Shown here piece after piece: positions 7,607-17,578 of a stretch of DNA of 64,000 nt (within the stretch, counting starts at the first letter, position 1; the number at the start of each line of letters is the position of its first letter). The notes beneath the pieces are model-generated. The model was not told where the DNA came from. It ran no database searches and saw only the letters and a list, made by a program, of their open reading frames with translations. A program made the position numbers and the translations under genes. Source of the stretch: Bacteroidota bacterium (GTDB lineage: Bacteria > Bacteroidota > Bacteroidia > Chitinophagales > Saprospiraceae). Location of the stretch: positions 1 to 64,000 of the forward strand of contig CAUJEY010000093.1 in NCBI GenBank assembly GCA_963169325.1. Direction: 5' to 3'.

Positions 7607-9445
7607 TTGAAATTTAAAGGTTTACATATCGCCATTTTCCTCACCCTGCTTGCTTGCCAGCTGGGTGCACAAATTTCGCCCGGAGATTTGACGAAGGCGC
7701 ATGCCGATCTGGAAGGCGTATTCAACTGCACAAAATGCCATGATCTGGGAAATAAAGTTTCCAACAACAAATGCCTGAGCTGCCACAAGGAAATAAAATC
7801 CCGAACGGACCGCGGAGCCGGTTACCACGCATCAAAAGACGTCAAAGGAAAAGATTGCACCGTTTGCCACAGCGACCACCACGGCCGGAATTTCGATATC
7901 GTCCGTTTTGATAAAAACAAATTCAACCACACGCTGACCGGTTTCGAACTGACGGGGGCGCACAAACCGATCGACTGCCGCCAATGCCATAAACCCGATT
8001 ATATAGAAGATCCGGGGTTAAAAAAACGCAGCAAAACCTTCCTGGGCCTAGGCCGGGATTGCATTTCCTGCCACGAAGATTACCATCAGAAAACGCTGGC
8101 CAACGATTGCGCAAAATGCCATACCACCACTGATTTTAAGCCGGCATCGAAGTTCGACCACAATAAAGCCCACTTCGCCCTGCAGGGCAAACACAAAACG
8201 GTGGACTGTATCGAATGCCATAAAAAAGAGACCCGCAACGGCAAGCCATTCCAACAGTTTACCGGAATGCCATTCAGCAATTGCAATAGTTGCCATAAGG
8301 ACCCGCATGAGTTCAAACTGGGCGCCAACTGCAAGCAGTGCCATTCGGAGGAGTCGTTCAGTTCATTAGCCGCGTTAAAAAAGTTCAACCACAGCGAAAC
8401 CCACTTCCCGCTGAAAGGCAAACACAAGCAGGTGGATTGTGCCGAATGCCATAAAATGGATGCCACGCCGGCCACTATTTTTCAGGACCGCCTCGGCGTG
8501 CGTACAAATGATTGCGCCCGCTGCCACAAGGACGTCCATGAAAACAAATTCGGGAGTAATTGCGCCGAATGTCATAACGAGGACTCCTTCCGCGCATCCG
8601 GTTCTATGAAAAACTTTGATCACAAACGCACGGCATTCGCCCTGGAAGGCAAACACCAGGCCGTGGATTGTAAAAAATGTCATACCAAAGGCAGTTTTAC
8701 CGACCCCTTGCCATACTATACCTGCGACGCCTGCCATAAGGATTACCACGAAGGCCAACTCGCCTCTATCCTCGGATTAAGTCCCGATTGTTCCAAATGC
8801 CACACCGTAAATGGTTTTGAAAATAGTTTATACACGATTACCGACCACAATAAGGCCAAATTCCCCCTGACAGGCGCCCATCTGGCCACACCGTGTATCG
8901 ACTGCCACAAAACGGATTCAAAAAAATGGCAATTCAGAAACATCGGAGAACGTTGCGTGGATTGCCATACGGATGTACACGACGGTTTTATTGATAAAAA
9001 ATACTATCCAAATCAATCCTGCGAGACTTGTCATGTCAACGACAGCTGGCAGGAGAGTCATTTCGACCATAAATTAACCAAATTCAAGTTATTGGGCGCC
9101 CATGCCAATCAACCGTGTATGGCCTGCCATGGAAAAAAAGACGACACCGGCAAACTCCCCCAGCGCTTCCAGCAATTTACCAATACACCTACCTCCTGCA
9201 CGGCTTGTCATAAAAACGTGCATCAACAGCAGTTTGAAAAGGACGGCGTTACGGATTGTGTGCGATGTCATGCGTATGACAACTGGAAGGCGGTCAAATT
9301 CGACCACAACAAATCGGCGTTTAAATTAGATGGCAAACACGCCAAAGTAGCCTGTTCCGGTTGTCACAAACCAATAGAGAAAGACGGTGAAGTAGTTGTT
9401 CAATATAAAATGAAAAGTTTTAAATGTATAGACTGTCACCTGTAA
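7607..9445 (+). CDS. Secreted 23-haem cytochrome c
   Basis: A 612-residue protein with a signal peptide (MKFKGLHIAIFLTLLACQLGAQ) and 23 CXXCH haem-attachment motifs by direct count. The motifs are spread evenly, often paired with a FDH or FNH histidine before a GKH or GAH segment that could supply distal ligands; this resembles cytochrome c3/doubled-CXXCH architecture. Translation must start at TTG 7607, because an in-frame stop (TAG at 7604) precedes it and no ATG lies near the signal peptide. The last haem motif (CIDCH) is encoded inside the overlap with the next gene. Likely role: periplasmic electron conductor between the inner-membrane module and the larger cytochromes. Confidence 0.85.
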   Translation: MKFKGLHIAIFLTLLACQLGAQISPGDLTKAHADLEGVFNCTKCHDLGNKVSNNKCLSCHKEIKSRTDRGAGYHASKDVKGKDCTVCHSDHHGRNFDIVRFDKNKFNHTLTGFELTGAHKPIDCRQCHKPDYIEDPGLKKRSKTFLGLGRDCISCHEDYHQKTLANDCAKCHTTTDFKPASKFDHNKAHFALQGKHKTVDCIECHKKETRNGKPFQQFTGMPFSNCNSCHKDPHEFKLGANCKQCHSEESFSSLAALKKFNHSETHFPLKGKHKQVDCAECHKMDATPATIFQDRLGVRTNDCARCHKDVHENKFGSNCAECHNEDSFRASGSMKNFDHKRTAFALEGKHQAVDCKKCHTKGSFTDPLPYYTCDACHKDYHEGQLASILGLSPDCSKCHTVNGFENSLYTITDHNKAKFPLTGAHLATPCIDCHKTDSKKWQFRNIGERCVDCHTDVHDGFIDKKYYPNQSCETCHVNDSWQESHFDHKLTKFKLLGAHANQPCMACHGKKDDTGKLPQRFQQFTNTPTSCTACHKNVHQQQFEKDGVTDCVRCHAYDNWKAVKFDHNKSAFKLDGKHAKVACSGCHKPIEKDGEVVVQYKMKSFKCIDCHL

Positions 9446-11373
9446 TATTGCTTTTGTGGCTGACAGTTAATCTGTTCGCCCAGTCCCCGCACGGCGCCCA
9501 GTTCAAGATCAACTGCGCCGACTGCCACACGTCTGACAGTTGGGATATACCCTACGGCAAGTGGGACCGGACAGGCCCCGTGTTTTCAAAAACAACCGGC
9601 TGGCTGATCGGCTCAGATACCGCGCGGTTCAGCCATACTAAAACCAGTTTTCCGCTGACCGGCCAGCACGTGCGGGTGGATTGCAGGGCCTGCCATGAAA
9701 CCATGGTTTTTTCGGATGCCAATACCGACTGCGTTTCCTGTCACACCGATTTGCACAACGGAACCGTCGGAAAAGACTGCGCCCGGTGTCATAATACAGA
9801 GAACTGGCTGGTGGACAATATTCCGGAACTGCACCACGACAACGGTTTTCCGCTCGTTGGCGCGCACGCTATTGCCACCTGTACGGATTGTCATAAATCT
9901 GAAACCGGATTACAGTTTGAGCGCATCGGAAATGATTGTATCAATTGCCACCTGACCGATTATACGGCCACCACCAGCCCAAACCACCAGGGAATCGGTT
10001 TTTCCACCAATTGTGCGGATTGCCATAATGTGAACGGTTTCGGCTGGGCGACCGACAAGATAAATCACAACTTTTTCCCGCTGACCAAAGGACACGACAT
10101 TTCAGATTGCGCCAAATGCCATACCAGCGGAAATTATTTGAATACGCCATCCGATTGTATATCCTGTCATAAAAATGATTATGAAACGGCTGTAACGCCG
10201 AATCACAAGGCTTCCAATTTTTCACAAAATTGTATAGAGTGCCATACAACGGATCTGGATTGGATGCCGGCAAAATACACGCAGCACGATGCGGAATATT
10301 TCCCCATATACAGCGGCTCGCATAAAGGGGAATGGGATAAGTGTACCGACTGCCATACGAATCCGTCGAATTACACGGAATTTACTTGTATCACTTGCCA
10401 TAAGAACCCGGAAACGAATAATGACCACAACGGCGTGAATGGTTATTCGTACAGCAGTCCGGCCTGCCTGGCCTGCCACCCAACCGGGAGTGAGGACGAT
10501 GGCTTTGACCACAGCAAGACCAAATTCCCATTGATGGGCGCACATTTGAATGCGGCCTGCCTCGACTGCCATGCTTCCGGATATGCCGGCACGCCTACGG
10601 ATTGTGCGAGTTGCCATACGACGGATTACAACCAGACGACCAACCCCAATCACACCACCTCGCAATTTTCTAAAGACTGTGCCAGTTGCCATACCGTAAC
10701 AGCCTGGACGCCGGCCACTTTCGACCATAATAAGACCAGTTTTCCCCTGACGGGGGCGCATTTGACGACGCCCTGTCTCGAATGTCATACTTCCGGGTAT
10801 GCCGGCACGCCGACCAGTTGCGTGAGTTGTCATACGCCGGATTATAACCAGAGTACGAATCCAAATCACGTAGCGCTGGCTATACCGACAAACTGCGCCT
10901 CCTGCCATACTACCGATGCCTGGCAGCCCGCCACCTTTGCTATTCACAATAACTATTACCTACTCAAAGGAGCCCACGCCGGCATTGCAAATGCCTGTGC
11001 CACCTGTCATAAAGGCAACTACAACAACACCCCCAACACGTGTGCCGGTTGCCACATCAGCGAATACAACCAAACCTCCAACCCCAACCATAAAACGGCA
11101 CAATTCCCGACAGACTGCGCCAGTTGCCATAGCGAAACAGCCTGGGAACCGGCAACTTTCAACCACGATGTCATGCATTTCCCCATTTATAGCGGCAAAC
11201 ACAAAGGCGAATGGGATAAGTGTACCGACTGCCATACCACGCCGGGCAATTACGCCACGTTCAGTTGTACGGTTTGCCATGGCAAATCGGAGACGGATAA
11301 TGATCACAAGGATGTAAACAACTATTCGTATTCAAGTCCGGCATGTTTTGCCTGCCATCCTAAAGGAGATTGA
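9424..11373 (+). CDS. Secreted 25-haem cytochrome c
   Basis: A 649-residue protein with signal peptide MYRLSPVILLLWLTVNLFAQ and 25 CXXCH motifs by count. Its ATG at 9424 lies inside the end of the preceding gene (22-bp overlap), indicating coupled translation. The first 400 residues are closely similar to the start of the 82-haem protein that follows, including SPHGAQFK, DRTGPxFSKTTGWLIGSD and IGNDCINCHLTD. The last third uses the GAHAxIAN...CxxCHxGNYNNTPNTC unit that is amplified in the next gene. It is therefore a paralogue and a plausible ancestor-like short form. An SD-like aaaggaga for the next gene sits within its final codons. Confidence 0.88.
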   Translation: MYRLSPVILLLWLTVNLFAQSPHGAQFKINCADCHTSDSWDIPYGKWDRTGPVFSKTTGWLIGSDTARFSHTKTSFPLTGQHVRVDCRACHETMVFSDANTDCVSCHTDLHNGTVGKDCARCHNTENWLVDNIPELHHDNGFPLVGAHAIATCTDCHKSETGLQFERIGNDCINCHLTDYTATTSPNHQGIGFSTNCADCHNVNGFGWATDKINHNFFPLTKGHDISDCAKCHTSGNYLNTPSDCISCHKNDYETAVTPNHKASNFSQNCIECHTTDLDWMPAKYTQHDAEYFPIYSGSHKGEWDKCTDCHTNPSNYTEFTCITCHKNPETNNDHNGVNGYSYSSPACLACHPTGSEDDGFDHSKTKFPLMGAHLNAACLDCHASGYAGTPTDCASCHTTDYNQTTNPNHTTSQFSKDCASCHTVTAWTPATFDHNKTSFPLTGAHLTTPCLECHTSGYAGTPTSCVSCHTPDYNQSTNPNHVALAIPTNCASCHTTDAWQPATFAIHNNYYLLKGAHAGIANACATCHKGNYNNTPNTCAGCHISEYNQTSNPNHKTAQFPTDCASCHSETAWEPATFNHDVMHFPIYSGKHKGEWDKCTDCHTTPGNYATFSCTVCHGKSETDNDHKDVNNYSYSSPACFACHPKGD

Positions 11374-11381
11374 GATGAATA

Positions 11382-14300
11382 ATGTATAAACTGTCGTCAA
11401 TATTGGTATTTCTGGGGCTGACAATCCACCTGTTTGCACAGTCCCCGCACGGCGCCCAATTCAAGGTGAATTGTTCCGACTGCCATACGTCTGCCGGTTG
11501 GGAAATACCTTACGACAAGTGGGACCGAACCGGCCCAATTTTCTCCAAAACAACCGGCTGGCTGATTGGCTCGGATACCGCGCGATTCAGCCATACTAAA
11601 ACCGGTTTTCCGCTTACCGGCCGGCATATCCGCGTGGACTGCAGGGCCTGCCACGTATCCATGGTCTTTTCGGATGCAAACACCGACTGTGTTTCCTGCC
11701 ACACCGACCTCCACAACGGAACCGTCGGAAAAGACTGCGCCCGATGCCATACTACGGAGAACTGGCTGGTAGACAATATTCCGGAACTACACCACGACAA
11801 CGGTTTTCCGCTTGTGGGCGCGCATGCTACTGCTACTTGTACGGACTGCCATAAATCTGAAACCGGTTTGCAATTCGACCGCATCGGAAATGATTGTATC
11901 AATTGCCACCTGACCGATTTTGCGGCGACCACCAACCCTGACCACAAGGCGGCCGGATTTTCCACCAATTGTGCGGAGTGCCATGATATCACCCGTTTCG
12001 ACTGGACGACCGATAAGGTGAATCACGACTTTTTCCCGCTTACTAAAGGACACAATATTACGGATTGTGCCAAATGCCATACCGGCGGCAGCTATTCGAG
12101 TACGCCATCCGATTGTATTTCCTGTCATAAAAACGATTATGAAACGACAGTAAATCCGAGTCACCCGGTTGCTAATTTTTCACAAAATTGCACCGAGTGT
12201 CACACCACGGATATCAATTGGATGCCGGCGAAATACAGTCAGCACGATGCCGATTATTTCCCGATATACAGCGGCAAGCACCAAGGGACGTGGAATTTGT
12301 GCCAGGACTGCCATACCAATCCGTCGAACTATGCGGAATTTACCTGCACGACCTGCCATACAAATCCGGAAACGGACAATCACCACAATGGGGTGAATGG
12401 TTATTCGTACAACAGTCCGGCTTGTCTTGCCTGTCACTCGACAGGTAGTGCGGAAGATGTTTTCGACCATAGCAAGACGCATTTCCCGCTGACGGGCGCC
12501 CACTTATCGGCCGCCTGCCTCGACTGCCATGCTTCCGGCTATGCCGGTACGCCGACCAATTGTGCGAGTTGCCATACGCCGGATTACAACCAAAGCGCCA
12601 ATCCGAACCATACCGCACTCGCCATCCCGACGGATTGCGCCACCTGCCATACCACCGCCGGCTGGGAACCCGCCACCTTTGCCATTCACAACAATTATTA
12701 CCCGCTGAACGGCGCGCATACCGCCATTGCGAACGATTGCGTCGCCTGCCACAACGGCAATTACAATACGACGCCGAATACCTGTGCCGGCTGTCATACA
12801 CCCGATTATAACCAAACGACTGATCCGAACCACGTTGCCCAACAATTCCCCACGGATTGCGCCACCTGCCACAGCGAATCCGCCTGGGCGCCATCGACGT
12901 TTGACCACAACAGTTTTTACCCGCTGAACGGTGCACACGCCGCCATTGCGAACGATTGCGCTGCCTGCCACAACGGGAACTACACCAACACGCCGAATAC
13001 TTGCGCAGGCTGTCATATTGACGACTACAATCAAACCACCACCCCGAACCACGCCGCAGCGCAACTCCCCACGGATTGCGCCACCTGTCACAGCCAAACA
13101 GCCTGGGCGCCGACGAACTTTGACCACAACAGTTTTTACCCGCTCACAGGCGCGCATGCCGCTATCGCAAACAACTGTGACGCCTGTCACAACGGCAATT
13201 ACACCAATACCCCGAACACTTGCGCGGGCTGTCATACGCCGGATTACAACCAAAGCGCCAACCCGAACCACGTAGCTCTGGCCATCCCGACGGATTGCGA
13301 ATCCTGCCATACCACTGCCGGTTGGGAACCCGCCACCTTTGCCATTCACAACAATTATTACCCCTTGAACGGCGCGCATGCCGCCATTGCGAACGATTGC
13401 GCCGCCTGCCACAACGGCAATTACAATACGACGCCGAATACCTGTGCAGGCTGTCATACGCCCGATTACAACCAAACGACTGATCCGAACCATGTCGCCC
13501 AACAATTCCCAACCGATTGCGCCACCTGCCACAGCGAATCCGCCTGGGCGCCGTCGACGTTTGACCACAACAGTTTTTACCCGCTGAACGGCGCGCATGC
13601 CGCCATTGCGAACTATTGCGTAGCCTGCCACAACGGGAACTATACCAACACACCGAATACTTGCGCAGGCTGTCATATTGACGATTACAATCAAACCACC
13701 ACCCCGAACCACGCCGCAGCACAATTCCCCACGGATTGCGCCACCTGTCACAGCCAAACAGCCTGGACGCCGACGAACTTCGACCACAACAGTTTTTACC
13801 CGCTCACAGGGGCGCATGCTGCCATTGCAAACAACTGCGACGCCTGTCACAACGGCAATTACACCAACACGCCGAACACTTGCGCGGGCTGTCATACGCC
13901 GGATTACAACCAAAGCGCCAATCCGAATCATACCGCGCTCGCCATCCCGACGGATTGCGCCTCCTGCCACACCACCGCCGGTTGGGAAACCGCAACCTTT
14001 GCCATTCACGACAATTATTACCCGCTGAACGGCGCGCATGCCGCCATTGCGAACGATTGCGCCGCCTGCCACAACGGAAATTACAATACGACGCCGAACA
14101 CCTGCGCAGGCTGCCATACACCGGATTACAACCAGACGACTGATCCCAACCACGTCGCCCAGCAATTCCCTACGGATTGCGCCACTTGTCACAGCGAAAC
14201 ATCCTGGATACCGTCGACATTTAACCACAATAGTTTTTATCCGCTTACGGGGGCGCATGCTGCCATCGCGAATGATTGTAATATCTGTCACAACGGCAAT

Positions 14301-17300
14301 TACATGAACACGCCGAATACCTGCGCGGGTTGCCATACGCCGGATTACAACACAAGCGCGAATCCAAACCATACCGCGCTCGCCATCCCGACGGATTGCG
14401 AATCCTGTCACACCACCGCCGGTTGGGAGCCCGCTACCTTTGCCATTCACAACAATTATTATCCCCTGAACGGCGCACATGCCGCCATTGCTAACGATTG
14501 CGCTGCCTGCCACAACGGGAATTATGCCAACACGCCAAATACTTGTGCGGGCTGCCATATCGGCGACTATAATCAAACGACCAACCCCAACCATGCTGCG
14601 GCACAATTCCCAACAGACTGCGCCGGTTGCCACAGCGAAACGGCTTGGGTGCCCGCCACCTTTGACCACGATGGTCAAAATTTCCCAATTTACAGTGGTA
14701 AACATCAGGGAGAATGGGATCAATGCCTCGATTGCCATACCAACCCTACCAACTTTGCGGAGTTCACCTGCACGACCTGCCATACCAACCCGGAAACAAA
14801 TAATCAACACAACGGGGTTAACGGATATGTATACAACAGCCCCGCTTGCCTCGCCTGCCACCCCACCGGGGACGCAAGTAATGCATTTAATCACAACAAC
14901 ACCGGTTTCCCGCTGACAGGCGCGCACCTGACGGCAGATTGTATTGATTGCCATGCTTCAGGGTATGCAGGTACACCAACAGATTGCGCGAGCTGCCATA
15001 CCCCTAATTATAACCAAAGCACCAACCCGAACCACGTGGCCCTGGCCATCCCGACGGATTGCGCGAGTTGCCACACTACGACCGGCTGGGAACCCGCCAC
15101 TTTCGCGATTCACAACAATTATTACCCCTTGAACGGCGCGCATGCCGCCATTGCCAATGACTGCGCCGCCTGCCACAATGGGAATTACAATAACACCCCG
15201 AATACCTGCACGGGCTGCCATATCGGCGATTACAATCAGACAACCGATCCCAACCACGTCGCACAACAGTTCCCCACAAACTGCGCCACCTGCCACAGCG
15301 AAACGGCCTGGATTCCGTCGACCTTCGACCACAACAGTGTTTATCCGCTCACGGGGGCGCATGCCGCCATCGCGAATGATTGTAATGCCTGCCACAACGG
15401 CAATTACACCAACACGCCGAACACCTGCGCAGGCTGCCATACGCCGGATTATACCCAAAGTACCAACCCGAACCACGTGGCCCTGGCCATCCCGACGGAT
15501 TGCGCATCCTGCCACACCACGACCGGCTGGGAACCGGCCACCTTTGCGATCCACAACAATTATTATCCCTTAAACGGTGCGCATGCCGCCATTGCCAATG
15601 ACTGCGCTGCCTGCCATAACGGGAATTACAATAACACCCCAAATACCTGTGCGGGCTGCCATATCGGCGATTACAACCAGACAACCGATCCCAACCACGT
15701 CGCGCAACAGTTCCCCACAAACTGCGCCGTTTGCCACAGCGAAACGGCCTGGATTCCGGCTTCCTTCGACCACAATAGCGTTTATCCGCTTACGGGGGCG
15801 CATGCTGCCATTGCGAATGATTGTAATACCTGTCACAACGGCAATTACACCAACACGCCGAACACCTGCGCGGGTTGCCATACGCCGGATTACAACCAGA
15901 GCACCAACCCGAACCACGTGGCCCTGGCCATCCCGACGGATTGCGCTTCCTGCCACACCACGACCGGCTGGGAACCGGCCACCTTTGCCATTCACAACAA
16001 CTATTACCCCTTGAACGGCGCCCATGCCGCCATTGCCAATGACTGCGCCGCCTGTCACAATGGAAATTACAATAACACCCCGAATACCTGCACGGGATGC
16101 CATATCGGCGATTACAACCAGACGACCGATCCCAACCACGTCGCACAACAGTTCCCCACGAACTGCGCCGTTTGCCATAGCGAAACGGCCTGGATTCCGT
16201 CTACCTTCGACCACAACAGCGTTTATCCGCTCACGGGGGCGCACGTCGCCATCGCAAATGATTGTAACATCTGTCATAACGGCAATTACACCAACACGCC
16301 GAACACCTGCGCGGGCTGCCATACGCCAGATTACAACCAGAGCACCAATCCGAACCACGTGGCCCTGGCCATCCCGACGGATTGCGCGAGTTGCCACACC
16401 ACGACCGGCTGGGAACCGGCCACTTTTGCGATTCACAACAATTATTACCCCTTGAACGGCGCGCATGCCGCCATTGCCAATGACTGCGCCGCCTGCCACA
16501 ACGGGAATTACAATAACACCCCGAATACCTGTGCGGGCTGCCATATCGGCGATTACAACCAGACAACCGATCCCAACCACGTCGCGCAACAGTTCCCCAC
16601 AAACTGCGCCGTTTGCCACAGCGAAACGGCCTGGATTCCGGCTAACTTCGACCACAATAGTTTTTATCCGCTCACGGGAGCGCACGCCGCCATTGCGAAT
16701 GATTGTAATGTCTGCCACAACGGCAATTACACCAACACGCCGAACACCTGCGCAGGCTGCCATACGCCGGATTATACCCAAAGTACCAATCCGAACCACG
16801 TGGCCCTGGCCATCCCGACGGATTGTGCGAGTTGCCATACCACGGATCCCGGTTGGGCGCCGGCCACTTTCGCGATTCACAACAATTATTACCCCTTGAA
16901 CGGCGCGCATGCCATCATAGCCAATGACTGCGCCGCTTGCCATAACGGGAACTACAATAACACCCCGAATACCTGTGTGGGCTGTCATATCGGCGATTAC
17001 AACCAGACAACCGACCCCAATCACGCCACGCAACAGCTGCCCACAGACTGCGCCAGTTGCCACAGCGAAACAGCCTGGGTACCGTCGACTTTCGACCACA
17101 ACAGTTTTTACCCCTTGAACGGTGCGCACGCTGCCATTGCCAACAATTGTAATGCCTGCCATAACGGAAACTATAACAATACCCCAAATACCTGCATCGG
17201 CTGCCACCAGACGGAATACAACCAGACGAACAACCCGAATCACACTTCGGCCGGCTTTCCGACGACTTGTCAGGATTGCCACAGCGAAACAGCCTGGATA

Positions 17301-17528
17301 CCTGCGACTTTCGATCACGATGACATGTATTTCCCGATATATAGCGGATCACATGAAGATGCCTGGGATCAGTGTATCGACTGTCATACTACCCCGGGTA
17401 ATTTTTCTCTTTTCAGTTGCACGGTGTGCCATACCAATCCGGAGACGAATAATGATCACCAGGGTGTTAGTGGGTATTCTTATTCAAGTCCGGCCTGTTA
17501 TGCCTGTCACCCGAACGGAACGCATTGA
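11382..17528 (+). CDS. Giant secreted 82-haem cytochrome c
   Basis: A 2048-residue exported protein with signal peptide MYKLSSILVFLGLTIHLFAQ and 82 CXXCH motifs by manual count. Residues 1 to about 400 parallel the 25-haem neighbour. From about residue 400 a three-haem unit of about 73 residues repeats: GAHAAIANDCAACH, NGNYNTTPNTCAGCH and IPTDCASCH with linkers. In the 3' half, four successive periods are exactly 441 bp (six haems); earlier ones are 660 bp (nine haems). A non-amplified FPIYSGKH-type module interrupts the array near residue 1100 and closes the protein. No membrane anchor or T9SS domain is visible after the signal. It may form an extended haem chain at or beyond the outer membrane. 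Confidence 0.9.
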   Translation: MYKLSSILVFLGLTIHLFAQSPHGAQFKVNCSDCHTSAGWEIPYDKWDRTGPIFSKTTGWLIGSDTARFSHTKTGFPLTGRHIRVDCRACHVSMVFSDANTDCVSCHTDLHNGTVGKDCARCHTTENWLVDNIPELHHDNGFPLVGAHATATCTDCHKSETGLQFDRIGNDCINCHLTDFAATTNPDHKAAGFSTNCAECHDITRFDWTTDKVNHDFFPLTKGHNITDCAKCHTGGSYSSTPSDCISCHKNDYETTVNPSHPVANFSQNCTECHTTDINWMPAKYSQHDADYFPIYSGKHQGTWNLCQDCHTNPSNYAEFTCTTCHTNPETDNHHNGVNGYSYNSPACLACHSTGSAEDVFDHSKTHFPLTGAHLSAACLDCHASGYAGTPTNCASCHTPDYNQSANPNHTALAIPTDCATCHTTAGWEPATFAIHNNYYPLNGAHTAIANDCVACHNGNYNTTPNTCAGCHTPDYNQTTDPNHVAQQFPTDCATCHSESAWAPSTFDHNSFYPLNGAHAAIANDCAACHNGNYTNTPNTCAGCHIDDYNQTTTPNHAAAQLPTDCATCHSQTAWAPTNFDHNSFYPLTGAHAAIANNCDACHNGNYTNTPNTCAGCHTPDYNQSANPNHVALAIPTDCESCHTTAGWEPATFAIHNNYYPLNGAHAAIANDCAACHNGNYNTTPNTCAGCHTPDYNQTTDPNHVAQQFPTDCATCHSESAWAPSTFDHNSFYPLNGAHAAIANYCVACHNGNYTNTPNTCAGCHIDDYNQTTTPNHAAAQFPTDCATCHSQTAWTPTNFDHNSFYPLTGAHAAIANNCDACHNGNYTNTPNTCAGCHTPDYNQSANPNHTALAIPTDCASCHTTAGWETATFAIHDNYYPLNGAHAAIANDCAACHNGNYNTTPNTCAGCHTPDYNQTTDPNHVAQQFPTDCATCHSETSWIPSTFNHNSFYPLTGAHAAIANDCNICHNGNYMNTPNTCAGCHTPDYNTSANPNHTALAIPTDCESCHTTAGWEPATFAIHNNYYPLNGAHAAIANDCAACHNGNYANTPNTCAGCHIGDYNQTTNPNHAAAQFPTDCAGCHSETAWVPATFDHDGQNFPIYSGKHQGEWDQCLDCHTNPTNFAEFTCTTCHTNPETNNQHNGVNGYVYNSPACLACHPTGDASNAFNHNNTGFPLTGAHLTADCIDCHASGYAGTPTDCASCHTPNYNQSTNPNHVALAIPTDCASCHTTTGWEPATFAIHNNYYPLNGAHAAIANDCAACHNGNYNNTPNTCTGCHIGDYNQTTDPNHVAQQFPTNCATCHSETAWIPSTFDHNSVYPLTGAHAAIANDCNACHNGNYTNTPNTCAGCHTPDYTQSTNPNHVALAIPTDCASCHTTTGWEPATFAIHNNYYPLNGAHAAIANDCAACHNGNYNNTPNTCAGCHIGDYNQTTDPNHVAQQFPTNCAVCHSETAWIPASFDHNSVYPLTGAHAAIANDCNTCHNGNYTNTPNTCAGCHTPDYNQSTNPNHVALAIPTDCASCHTTTGWEPATFAIHNNYYPLNGAHAAIANDCAACHNGNYNNTPNTCTGCHIGDYNQTTDPNHVAQQFPTNCAVCHSETAWIPSTFDHNSVYPLTGAHVAIANDCNICHNGNYTNTPNTCAGCHTPDYNQSTNPNHVALAIPTDCASCHTTTGWEPATFAIHNNYYPLNGAHAAIANDCAACHNGNYNNTPNTCAGCHIGDYNQTTDPNHVAQQFPTNCAVCHSETAWIPANFDHNSFYPLTGAHAAIANDCNVCHNGNYTNTPNTCAGCHTPDYTQSTNPNHVALAIPTDCASCHTTDPGWAPATFAIHNNYYPLNGAHAIIANDCAACHNGNYNNTPNTCVGCHIGDYNQTTDPNHATQQLPTDCASCHSETAWVPSTFDHNSFYPLNGAHAAIANNCNACHNGNYNNTPNTCIGCHQTEYNQTNNPNHTSAGFPTTCQDCHSETAWIPATFDHDDMYFPIYSGSHEDAWDQCIDCHTTPGNFSLFSCTVCHTNPETNNDHQGVSGYSYSSPACYACHPNGTH

Positions 17529-17578
17529 TCACAATCCATTGGTTTATAACAATCGGTGGATTAAAAAATCAACGAGTC

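Noticed and set aside
12504-14954. Very long open frames on the minus strand across the 82-haem gene (also 15570-17318).
   Set aside because: They are mirror frames of the strongly periodic CXXCH coding repeats; the proteins are low-complexity and have no signal or family features.
12600-17200. Evenly spaced repeats as a CRISPR array.
   Set aside because: The repeats are in-frame coding units of 219-441 bp in a cytochrome; there are no short repeats with unique spacers and no cas genes.
17525-17578. TTG start for the beta-barrel gene.
   Set aside because: It would place 18 residues before an otherwise complete signal peptide; ATG 17579 is the natural start.
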